Shown here: positions 15,783 through 24,000 of the stretch, piece after piece
How positions within the stretch are numbered: position 1 is the stretch's first letter
Layout of the letters: each line of letters opens with the position of its first letter
Assembly: GCF_016714285.1 (NCBI RefSeq)
Contig: NZ_JADJNN010000001.1
Coordinates: forward strand, 496,001 to 560,000
Direction of reading: 5' to 3'
Source: Nannocystis sp.
Lineage (GTDB): Bacteria > Myxococcota_A > Polyangia > Nannocystales > Nannocystaceae
DNA: 64,000 nt
Translations under genes and position numbers: made by a program
The notes under the pieces: model-generated
Database searches by the model: none
Told to the model about the DNA's origin: nothing
The model's input: only the letters and a program-made list of their open reading frames with translations

Positions 15783-17765
15783 GCCGGGGCGGGCCCTCGC
15801 GTGGGCGTCGCCGCCGTGGGCGCGGGCGAGGTCTCGCACGAGCGAGAGGCCGAGGCCGGTGCCAGGGGTGTGCGCCGTGCTGGCCCGCTGGACCCGCACG
15901 AAGCGCTGGAACACGCGCTCGCGGTCGCTGACGGGGATGCCGGGGCCGCGGTCCTGCACGTGCAACACGGCGCGACCGGGCTGCGCCAAGAGGGCCACGC
16001 GGAGCCGGCGATCGTCGCTCTCGGCGGCGTACTTGAGCGCGTTGTCGAGGAGGTTGACGACGATCTGCTCGATCGCCTGGGCGTCGAAGCGGCAGCGGAG
16101 CTCGTCCGGTAGATCGAGTTCTACCGTGAAGCCCTTGCTGGCGATGTGCCGGGCCTGGCCCAGGGCGACCTCGCGGATCAGCGCCGCGAGGTCGCCGGGC
16201 CGCAGGTCGAGGACGCGGCGGCCCTCCTCCAGCTGCGAGACGGCGAGCACGTTCTCCACCAGGCGACTGAGGCGCACGCTCTCGCGCACGAGGTCGTCGT
16301 GGATCGTGGCCAGGCTGCCGGGCGCGACCAGGCCCTCCTGCAGCAGCTCGGCGTGCATGCGCAGGGTGGTCAGCGGGGTGCGCAGCTCGTGCGAGACGGC
16401 GGAGACGAAGGCGGTCTTTTGGGCCGAGAGCTCGTCGGCGCGGCGGGCCGCGCGGGCGACGACGACGACGCCGACGCCGACGATCACGATCAGGCCGAGG
16501 AGCGCACCTGCCTGAAAGGCCAGGTGGTCGGGCGGCGCTGCAGGAGCCGCGAAGCACAGCCACACGCCGGGCAGGTGCTCGCTGACCGCCTGCGGATCGG
16601 CGCAGGCGTCGGCGTCGACGACCACCCGCGGGAGCTCGCCGGCGGGCGCGTGGCGGGCGGCGACGGCGGGCAGCCAGGTGTCGACGAGGTAGGCCCGGTC
16701 GAGCAGGACGCCCTGCACCGATCCGGTCTCGGCGTGCGAGACGACGCGCTGGAGGACGAGCGCGTCGCCGAGCGTGAGGTAGGCCATCGGCGTGTAGTCG
16801 ACCTCGGTGCCCTGCGGCATGCCGGCGGCGATCGACGCGGGCAGTGGCGCGGACGGTTGCGACGGCGCGGCCTGTTGCGGTGGTTGCGGCTGCTGCCGGG
16901 CCTGGGTCGGGGCCCGGGCCTGCGCTTTTCGACCTGGCCGATTGGACAGGTTGTCGGAGGTCTGCTGGGCGGGGATCGGATCGAGGAGCTGCTGGGCGGC
17001 GCTCTGCTCGAACAGCGGGGCGGCGTCGTTGGCCTGCGCGAGCGGGACGTTGCGCATCTGCTGGCTCTGGATCGCCTCCCAGCTGACCTGGTTGCGGCTG
17101 GTGATCGGGACCTGCTTGCGCGGGCGCGCGGCCTGCTGCTGCTGCGGGGCTTGCTGTGGTTCGGGGTCGTTGGTCTGGGCGGCGAGGTCCTGGTAGGCCC
17201 GGTTGGAGAGCTGGCCGATGTTGGTGGTGAGCGGGGCGTCCTGGTCGCGCGGGCGCAGATCGGCCTGGGCGAGGCGGGTGTCGGGGGCGGGCTCGCCGAA
17301 GCTCTGGGCGCGCAGCGGGGCGAAGGCCGGGGTGGTCGCGACGGCGAGGATCTGGTCGGCGCGCGGGCTGCCGGGGTGGTCGTCGTCGACGGGGTACGGT
17401 GTGCGCACGCGGCCGCCGGGGTCGACCTGGAAGTGACCGAGGATCCGCGGGTCGTCGGGGTCGGCGGCCAGCGGTGAGACGGCGACCGCGTCGCCGAGGG
17501 CGAGCACCTCGGGCGGGCTGTAGAAGTGGTTGTAGAGGTAGAAGGGTCGGGCGTCCTCGCGGCGGCGCAGCTCCTCGAGGCCCTCGCGCACGGCCGCGGC
17601 GACGCGCTCGGCGGTCTGGCGGCGGCTGGCCTCGTGCTCGCGGGCGAGGCCGGCCTGCTCGCGCAGCGAGGCGAGCCACCAGCCGACCGCGAGCAGTACG
17701 GTGGGGAGCGCGACGCCGAGGCCGAGGGCGAGGACGCGGCGGCGGCCGGCGCCTCGCAGGCTCAC
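15738..17765 (-). CDS. Membrane sensor histidine kinase
   Basis: About 675 residues from GTG 17765, the last copy of a triplicated junction sequence. TM1 is VLALGLGVALPTVLLAVGWWL. A ~400-residue external sensor domain follows, containing a Gln/Ala/Pro-rich disordered stretch, and then TM2 GALLGLIVIVGVGVVVVA. The cytoplasmic part has an H-box SHELRTPL (His about 459), N-box NLLDNALKYA, G1 DRGPGIP and G2 GTGLGLSL. It is partner to the OmpR-type regulator encoded just upstream. Two palindromic elements (16933-16950 in the disordered stretch, 16506-16525 just before TM2) are translated. The upstream in-frame extension to 17855 is made of duplicated DNA, so it is unlikely to be the original start. 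The stimulus is unknown. Confidence 0.88.
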   Translation of the reverse strand: MSLRGAGRRRVLALGLGVALPTVLLAVGWWLASLREQAGLAREHEASRRQTAERVAAAVREGLEELRRREDARPFYLYNHFYSPPEVLALGDAVAVSPLAADPDDPRILGHFQVDPGGRVRTPYPVDDDHPGSPRADQILAVATTPAFAPLRAQSFGEPAPDTRLAQADLRPRDQDAPLTTNIGQLSNRAYQDLAAQTNDPEPQQAPQQQQAARPRKQVPITSRNQVSWEAIQSQQMRNVPLAQANDAAPLFEQSAAQQLLDPIPAQQTSDNLSNRPGRKAQARAPTQARQQPQPPQQAAPSQPSAPLPASIAAGMPQGTEVDYTPMAYLTLGDALVLQRVVSHAETGSVQGVLLDRAYLVDTWLPAVAARHAPAGELPRVVVDADACADPQAVSEHLPGVWLCFAAPAAPPDHLAFQAGALLGLIVIVGVGVVVVARAARRADELSAQKTAFVSAVSHELRTPLTTLRMHAELLQEGLVAPGSLATIHDDLVRESVRLSRLVENVLAVSQLEEGRRVLDLRPGDLAALIREVALGQARHIASKGFTVELDLPDELRCRFDAQAIEQIVVNLLDNALKYAAESDDRRLRVALLAQPGRAVLHVQDRGPGIPVSDRERVFQRFVRVQRASTAHTPGTGLGLSLVRDLARAHGGDAHARARPGGGADIEVWLPRELS
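16506..16525. repeat. Palindromic element in the kinase gene (before TM2)
   Basis: ACCTGCCTGAAAGGCCAGGT: a diverged copy encoding part of HLAFQAGALLG at the start of the second membrane helix, a place where no extra residues seem inserted. Confidence 0.5.
16933..16950. repeat. Palindromic element in the kinase sensor domain
   Basis: CCTGGCCGATTGGACAGG, a hybrid copy translated as NLSNRPGRK inside the disordered periplasmic stretch. Confidence 0.7.
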
Positions 17766-17905
17766 CGGGCCTCCGCTTCGAAGCGGTGGCGACCACGCGC
17801 AGTGGCGGCGCCACGCAGGCTCACCGGGCCTCCGCTTCGAAGCGGTGGCGACCACGCGCAGTGGCGGCGCCTCGCAGGCTCACCGGGCCTCCGCTTCGAA
17901 GCGGT
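17761..17905. repeat. 59-bp triplication at the response-regulator/kinase junction
   Basis: Units start at 17761, 17820 and 17879; the third is partial and carries the real end of the regulator gene (GYRFEAEAR, stop 17880-17882). Each unit contains GGTGAGCC on the minus strand, where a TGA stop overlaps a GTG start, and the palindrome CGCTTCGAAGCG. The duplication has moved the kinase GTG about 115 bp from the regulator stop. Confidence 0.9.
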
Positions 17906-18578
17906 AGCCGCGGCCACGCACGGTGCCGATCCAGTCGTCGCCGCCGGGCACGGTCCGCAGCTTGCCGCGCAGCTGGAGGATGTGGACGTCGACGGTGCGC
18001 GTGCGGATGCTGCCGTCGTGGTAGCCCCAGACATCGGTGAGCAGGGCCTCGCGGGTGACGGCGACGCCGGGGCGGGCGCGGAGGTACTCGAGGATGAGGC
18101 CCTCGCGCGACGTGAGATCTACCTGTCCTTCGGGCCAGGTGATGACCAGGCGGGCGAGGTCGACGGTGACCTCGCCGACGCGGAAGCTGGCCTGCGGGGC
18201 GGGCGGCCGCACGCGGCGCAGGAGGCCGCGCACGCGGGCGATGAGCTCGCGGATGCCGAAGGGTTTGGTGACGTAGTCGTCGGCGCCGGCGTCGATGCCG
18301 GCGACGACGTCGGCCTCGGCGCCGCGGGCCGTCAGCATCAGCACGGGGGTGAGGTCGCCGCGGGCGCGCAGGCGCTGGAGGAGGGTGAGGCCGTCGACGC
18401 CGGGGAGCATCCAGTCGAGCAGGACGAGGTCGTAGTGGTTGGTGGACAGCTTGATCTGGGCCTCGTGGCCGTCGCTGGCGAGCTCGAGCTCGAAGCTCTG
18501 GGTGCGCAGCAGCTCGACCAGCCCGTGACGGATCGCGGGCTCGTCCTCGACGATCAGGACGCGGGGCGGCTGGCTCAC
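17880..18578 (-). CDS. OmpR/PhoB-family response regulator
   Basis: 232 residues. The receiver domain (1-120) has the acidic pair E11-D12, phospho-acceptor Asp55 (VLLDWMLPG), the Thr of MLTARG and Lys105 (TKPFG). The C-terminal winged helix (130-232) ends with the hallmark VRGRGYRF. It is the first gene of a two-gene operon with the sensor kinase. A palindromic element (18121-18140) encodes TWPEGQ just before the conserved VDLTSRE strand of the winged-helix domain, apparently replacing ordinary loop sequence without changing length. Target genes are unknown. Confidence 0.93.
   Translation of the reverse strand: MSQPPRVLIVEDEPAIRHGLVELLRTQSFELELASDGHEAQIKLSTNHYDLVLLDWMLPGVDGLTLLQRLRARGDLTPVLMLTARGAEADVVAGIDAGADDYVTKPFGIRELIARVRGLLRRVRPPAPQASFRVGEVTVDLARLVITWPEGQVDLTSREGLILEYLRARPGVAVTREALLTDVWGYHDGSIRTRTVDVHILQLRGKLRTVPGGDDWIGTVRGRGYRFEAEAR
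18121..18140. repeat. Palindromic element inside the response-regulator gene
   Basis: ACCTGTCCTTCGGGCCAGGT, hybrid arms with a TTCG-type loop, in the hinge just before the DNA-binding domain's first conserved strand. Confidence 0.75.
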
Positions 18579-18725
18579 CGCGTCAGGGTGGCAGATCGGC
18601 GGCGGCGACGGGAGTGGGGGGCGTAAGAGCTGCGTAAAACGTCGCGGGTCGGCGCGGGCCCGAGGCTGGCGACGCTGCGAGAGGCCGCGGATCGGCCCGC
18701 GGAGGCAGTTCGGGTGCTCGCGGGG

Positions 18726-19529
18726 TCAGTTGCCGGCGACGTTGCCCATCGACGCGTTGATGTACGAGGGCAGGACGACGCGGACCTCGGTCTGCGAGGT
18801 GTGGAACTGGACGGGCAGGCTGGTGGCCTCGCCGAGGGCCTTGCGGATCAGGGGCACGCCGCGGCCGACCTGCTCGACCAGGCCGAGGGTGCGGGCGGTG
18901 GCGGTGAGCAGCGGGTTGCGCGGGAAGCTGGCGCCGCCGTGCTGGGCCAGCTCGTCGAGCGAGAGCGGCAGGGCCAGGCCGCCGGGGCTCCAGACCTCGA
19001 GGCGGTCGTTGAAGATGCGCAGCGAGACGCGGCCGCTGAGGCGGTAGTCGCGGTGGAGCAGGCCGTTGAGCAGCGCCTCGCGGACGGCGGCCTCGGGGTA
19101 CTCGCCGGCGGGCTCGCTCGGGCGCAGGAGGTTGGGGGCGACGCGGGTGTTGCTGCGCACGAACTCGAGGGACTGTTCGACCAGGGCGGCGAGCGGGCCC
19201 TCGACGTCGTTGCGGGCGGCCACCTCGTCGGCCAGGTTGGCGCCGCGGACCCGCACGCAGGCGACGCCCCACTCGGGGCGGATCAGCTGCGGGGCTGTCC
19301 CAAAGGCCATGAGGCCGACGACGGTCGGGACCATGTGCGAGCCGATCGATCCGAGCAGGCCGAGGCGCTGGGCGCCGCGCTCGAGCGCGGCGAGGTCGGG
19401 CTCGGCCCCGAGGCCGGCGATCCGGCGCTTGACGTAGGCGTGCAGGCTCGGGAGGTCGAGGTCGTCGAGGCCGCTGCCGGCGACGGGGCTGCGCTCGAAA
19501 CCAAGGGGCGTGGGTGCGACGAGGCTCAT
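18726..19529 (-). CDS. COG2865-like regulator (AlbA_2/HATPase_c_4 type)
   Basis: 267 residues. The central and C-terminal parts carry the signature of the 'RecG-like transcriptional regulator' family: YPEAAVREALLNGLLHRDYRLSG, RIFNDRLEVWSPGGL, and GLVEQVGRGVPLIRKAL. In this family these form a GHKL-type ATP-binding fold (HATPase_c_4). The N-terminal part (LGLLGSIGSHMVPTVVGLMAFG, RPEWGVACVRVRG) matches the segment that normally follows the AlbA_2 (Schlafen-like) domain, which is shortened here. Such proteins are usually regulators, but their biochemistry is poorly known. It lies upstream of the RR/HK genes but is separated by about 150 bp. Confidence 0.75.
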   Translation of the reverse strand: MSLVAPTPLGFERSPVAGSGLDDLDLPSLHAYVKRRIAGLGAEPDLAALERGAQRLGLLGSIGSHMVPTVVGLMAFGTAPQLIRPEWGVACVRVRGANLADEVAARNDVEGPLAALVEQSLEFVRSNTRVAPNLLRPSEPAGEYPEAAVREALLNGLLHRDYRLSGRVSLRIFNDRLEVWSPGGLALPLSLDELAQHGGASFPRNPLLTATARTLGLVEQVGRGVPLIRKALGEATSLPVQFHTSQTEVRVVLPSYINASMGNVAGN

Positions 19530-19608
19530 GCGCGGGGAGCCGGCATGGTAGCGCGACGCAGGGCCCGCGGCGGGGCGCGAAGCGGGGGAGTTGCGCGAGC
19601 TGGGGCGA

Positions 19609-20892
19609 TCAGGCCGCGGAATTCGTGCGTTGCGCGTATGCGCTCAGACCGGCGCGGAGGATCTCGAGGCAGCGGGTGAGCTTGTCGGGGGCGAGCACGT
19701 AGGCGATGCGGACCTGGTGGCGGCCCGCGCCGGGGGTGGCGTAGAAGCCCTCGGCGGGGGCCATCATGACGGTCTCGCCCGCGAGGTTGAAGTCGCGGAG
19801 CATGAAGATGCAAAAGTCCTCGGCGTCGGCGACGGGGAGCTCGGTGACCAGGTAGAAGGCGCCGGTCGGGGTTGGGCAGGAGACGCCGGGGATCTGGTTG
19901 AGGCCGGCGACGATGAGGTCGCGGCGGGCCCGGTAGGCGTCGATCATCGCCCGCATCTCGGGCTGTGGGGTCGTGAGCGCGGCCGCGGCGGCGAACTGAT
20001 CGACGGTGGGCGGCGACAGGCGGGCCTGGGCGAACTTGAGGCAGGCGGCGTAGAAGTCGGGGTTGCGAGTGACGAGGCAGCCGACGCGCGCGCCGCAGGC
20101 GGAGTAGCGCTTGGACACCGAGTCGATGACGACGGCGTGGGCGGCGAGCTCGGGGATCGCGAGGACGGAGGGGGCCAACGCGAGGGCCCCATCGAGGGCC
20201 CCAGCGAGGGCCGTCGGGATGGGGCTGTCCGCGGGGACAGGTGGCTCGGGGTAGACGAACTCGCGGTAGACCTCGTCGACGACGAAGAAGATGTTGGCGT
20301 CCTGGCAGACGCGGCCGAGCGCGCGCAGGTCGTCGGCGGAGAGGACCATGCCGGTCGGGTTGCCGGGCGAGGGGACGACGAAGGCCCGGGTGCGCGGGGT
20401 GATCGCGGCGCGCACGCGATCGGGTGGGATCGCGAAGGACTCGCTCGCGTGGGTCGCGACCGGGACGACACCGACGCCGAGCATGTGCGAGAAGCCGGCG
20501 TAGTTGGTGTAGTAGGGCTCGGCGACCAGGATCTCGTCGCCGGGATCGCAGGCGGCGGCGATCGTGAAGAGCAGGGCCTCGGAGCCGCCGACGGTGACGA
20601 GGATCTGCGAGGGGTCGATCGGCGGGGCGTCGCCGGTGAGCTGGTTGTAGTAGGCGGCGAGCGCCTTGCGGTAGTAGAGATAGCCCTCGGAGGGGCTGTA
20701 GGCGATGACCTCGTCGGCGAAGCGGGCGTAAGCGGCGCGCATCGGCGAGACGGTGTGGAGGTCGGGCTGGCCGATGTTGAGGTGGTGCACGACGACGCCG
20801 CGGGCCTTCGCCGCGTCGGCGTAGGGGGTGAGGCGGCGGATCGGCGAGCTCGGTGCGGTCGCGCCGCGACGGGACAGGTTCGGCGTGGTCAT
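19609..20892 (-). CDS. PLP-dependent class I/II aminotransferase
   Basis: 427 residues from ATG 20892. It is a fold type I PLP enzyme of the aspartate-aminotransferase group: HLNIGQPDLHT (substrate-binding start), VGGSEALLFT, SPGNPTG, VVDEVYREF, and the Schiff-base Lys in DSVSKRYSACGARVG (about Lys261). The C-terminal Arg appears in HQVRIAYVL. It is a plausible aspartate/aromatic or alanine-type aminotransferase; substrate unassigned. A low-complexity insertion (about 20150-20240: PVPADSP... ALAGALDGALALAP) interrupts the region after EFVYPEP and includes a palindromic element at 20225-20240. The upstream 90 bp contain the echo of the neighbouring kinase's end. Confidence 0.9.
   Translation of the reverse strand: MTTPNLSRRGATAPSSPIRRLTPYADAAKARGVVVHHLNIGQPDLHTVSPMRAAYARFADEVIAYSPSEGYLYYRKALAAYYNQLTGDAPPIDPSQILVTVGGSEALLFTIAAACDPGDEILVAEPYYTNYAGFSHMLGVGVVPVATHASESFAIPPDRVRAAITPRTRAFVVPSPGNPTGMVLSADDLRALGRVCQDANIFFVVDEVYREFVYPEPPVPADSPIPTALAGALDGALALAPSVLAIPELAAHAVVIDSVSKRYSACGARVGCLVTRNPDFYAACLKFAQARLSPPTVDQFAAAAALTTPQPEMRAMIDAYRARRDLIVAGLNQIPGVSCPTPTGAFYLVTELPVADAEDFCIFMLRDFNLAGETVMMAPAEGFYATPGAGRHQVRIAYVLAPDKLTRCLEILRAGLSAYAQRTNSAA
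20225..20240. repeat. Palindromic element in the aminotransferase gene
   Basis: CTGTCCGCGGGGACAG, translated as VPADSP within a small non-conserved insertion next to a GGGCCCC-rich microrepeat (about 20170-20215). Confidence 0.75.
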
Positions 20893-20920
20893 GAAGCAGC
20901 GCGAGGGTGCGGCAAAGCGC

Positions 20921-21005
20921 GGCAAGTCTCAAGGGGCCGCGATGCTGTCCTGGCGCGGCGCGAGGGCGGCGTGGCGGGGCAAGGCTCAAGGGGTCGGCGC
21001 TGCGG
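20921..21005. repeat. Echo of the 3' end of the giant kinase gene
   Basis: The stretch around the kinase stop (about 20978-21000, GGCAAGGCTCAAGGGG) recurs with a 57-bp offset at 20921-20940, with some divergence extending to GCGAGGG. The copy lies between the kinase stop and the aminotransferase start on the same strand. Confidence 0.6.
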
Positions 21006-24000
21006 CGGTCGCCACAGGGGCGAACACGCCGCGCCACGCGGGGTCGTCGCGGAGGGCCGCGAGCTCGGGGTCGTCGCGCAGCTGCTCGCTGATCAGCGCG
21101 GGGGTCGGCGAGGTGGCGACGGCGATGCTGGCGAAGCGGAGGGCCTCGCCTGGGTCGGTGGCGGCGAGCGCCCGTGCGGCCATGAGCCACACCGGGGCGA
21201 CGATGTGGCGGGCCTCGCCGGGGGGCACGTGATCGAGGAGCAGGGCGGCGGCGCGCAGGTCCTCGCGGGCGCGCTCGTCGGCGCCGAGGCGCAGCCATGA
21301 ACGGCCGCGCAGGGCCAGCAGGCGGCACTTGAGGGCCCACTCGCCCTGGCTTCGCGGGGCGAAGCCGGCGAGGTCGGCGAGGTCTTCGGTGAGCTGGCGG
21401 TGGAGGTAGGCGTCGTAGCGGTGGTGGTGGATCGCCTGGGCCCAGGCGTCGGCGTAGGCGGCGAAGAAGCGCGGGCCGAGCAGCTCGCGCAGCGCGGCGC
21501 CCATGCTCGTGGGGCGCAGGTGGAGCAGGCGCGCGAGGGCTGGCGCGAGCGGGTGAAGGTCGGGCTGCGGATCGGGCTGCGCGCTGGGCCCGGCGCCTGG
21601 CGGCGTGCGGGTGGCGTCGGCGGGTGGTGGCAGGGCGCGGCGCAGGGCGGCGACGGCGTCGGCGCTTTGGTGCAGGTCGTCGCGGGCGACGGCCTCCCAG
21701 ATCGGGATGCGCGGGTCGTGCTCGTCGCTGAGGGCGAGCTCGGCGAGGGCGGTGAGTGGTTCGTCGTCGGCGAGGGCGCGGCGGGCCCGGGCGAGCGGAC
21801 GGTCGTCGACGTCGGTGAGCAGGCGGGCGCCGTCGACGTGGATGCTGCGGATCGCGACGCGGGCCATGGCCAGCTCGACCTCGCGATCGGGGTAGCTGCC
21901 GATCGAGAGCCAGTAGCGGCCCGGCGGTGCGGGTGCGGCCGGGCCTCCGCGGTGGCGCTGCGTGGCGCCGTCGCTGCCGCTGGCGACGCAGGTCGCGGCG
22001 CCGAGGCCGGGGAGGTGTTCGATGCGCAGGTGCAGCGCTTCGCTGGCCTCGGCGGTCGCCTGCGGGTGGCTGGCGAACGAGTCCCACACGCCGTGGTGGC
22101 GGTTCCAGCACTGCAGGCTGGCGTCGACGAGGCCGCCGCCGCCGCTGGCCCGCACGCCGCTGCCGAGCCACACGCTGCCGTCGTCGCCGCGGATGACCAC
22201 GCGCAGCGAGCTGCCGAGCTCGAGGTGTTCGCGGCTGAGGTCGACCTGCACGCGCAGCGGGCCGCCGTCCCAGGCGATCGCCAGGGCGGCGAGCTCGTGG
22301 GGATCTGGGAAGGCGGTGACGCGCAGGACGCCGGCCGCGGGGTCGCGGCGGACCAGGGTCGGATCCTCGATGTGCCAGGCGGGCAGCAGGGGGCGGCTGA
22401 AGTCGAGGTGGAAGCTGGCGCTCGGGCGCGCGAGCGGCTCCAGCTCGGCGAGGCGGGTGCGGGCCTGCTCGAGCAGCGCCGGGTCGCCCGTCGTCAGCTC
22501 GGCGATCGCCTGCAGGGCGGCGACGGCGTCGCCGTAGCGGCCGAGCAGGGCGGCGGCCTCGGCGGTCTTGGCGAGCGCGCGGGGGCCGAGCTCGGCGTCG
22601 GCGGTGACCTGGCGGTAGAGCTCGCCGGCCAGCGCGGCGTCGCCGTGGGCGAGGGCGATGTCGCCGGCGCGGTCGAGCAAGATCCGGCGGTGGTGGAGGT
22701 CGGCGGCGAAGTGGGCGGCGTCGCGGAGGGTGGTCGCGGCGGCGCTTCCGAGGCCGACGCGCTCGAGCTGGCTGGCGCGCTGCCAGGCGCGCTCGAGCTC
22801 GGGGGCGTCGAGCTCGGCGGGCGGGTCGATGAGGGTGCGCGGCGGACGGGGCAGCGGGGCCATGGCGTCGACGCCGGCGCCGAGGATCCACAGGTCGTCG
22901 GGGGCGTCGGTGGCGAAGGCGAGGAGCTCGCGGGCGGGGTCGTCGTCGGCGTCGAACAGGCCGACGGGGACCATGCCGCCGAGCGCGACCATCGCGAACT
23001 CGCCGTCGCTGCGCTGGCGCAGCACGAGCGCGAGGTCCCGCTGGGACTCGGGCTGGACGTCGCGCGACGCCGCGATCACGAGGTCGTCGAGGCCGTCGCC
23101 GTCGAGGTCGGCGGCCTGCATGAAGCGGCCGACCTGCAGGCCGGAGCGGCCGTCGGCGAGCGGGAAGGGGATGAAGTCGTCCTGCACCAGCTCGCGGCCG
23201 GTCCAGCGCAGCAGGTACACGCCGGCGGGCTCGCCGGTGTGCGGCGGGGCGGGGAACACCTCGCGGTTGGGGTAGGCGTCGTCCTTGGCGACGGCGATGC
23301 GCTGGCGGCCGTCGGCGCCGCGGAGGATGGCGACGCCGGCGACGCGGCCGAGGCGACGATGGGCGCGCAGCTGCAGGCCGGCGGGGCCTGGTTGGTAGAG
23401 GCGCAGGTCGTAGGCGGACCAGGCGCTGACGGCCGCGACGAGCTCGCGGGTGCCGTCGCCGTCGAGGTCGGCGGCGACGAGGCCCTCGAGGTCGGAGTTG
23501 CTGGCCTGGGTCGCCGGACGCAGGGCTGCGTCGGGGGCGGTGGTCGCGAGGTCGGGGAGGACGACGAAGCTGCGCGCGGGTGGTTCGAGGCCGAGGTAGA
23601 GGTCGGGCTGGCCGTCGTCCTGGGGGTCGAGCACGGCGACGGTGTAGGGCTTGCTGGCGCTGCGCTGCGACCACAACAGGCGCTGGTCGCCGGTGAGGTC
23701 GTACAGGCGCAGCTGCTGGCCGTCGTGCACGAGGGCGCGGGGCAGTCCGGGGACCAGGTGCGAGACGGGGCCCGGCGTGCGCTCGCGGTGGAGCGTGTGG
23801 AGGTCGTGGTCGACGAGGGTGATCTGGCTGCGGGTGCTGTCGAGGAGGACGAGGTCGTCGCGGCCGTCGCCGTTGAGATCGCAGACGGAGACCTCGCGCC
23901 CGGGCAGGCCGGTGCGGGTCATGCCGGACAGGGTTGCGAGCAGGGGGCGGGCGGCGGCCAGGTTCGCGGGCACGGCGGGGTCGCCGGGCGCGAGCAGATC

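Noticed and set aside
17766..17855. Kinase start at 17855
   Set aside because: The added 30 residues are encoded by duplicated junction DNA and have no signal or domain character; GTG 17765 precedes the first membrane helix.
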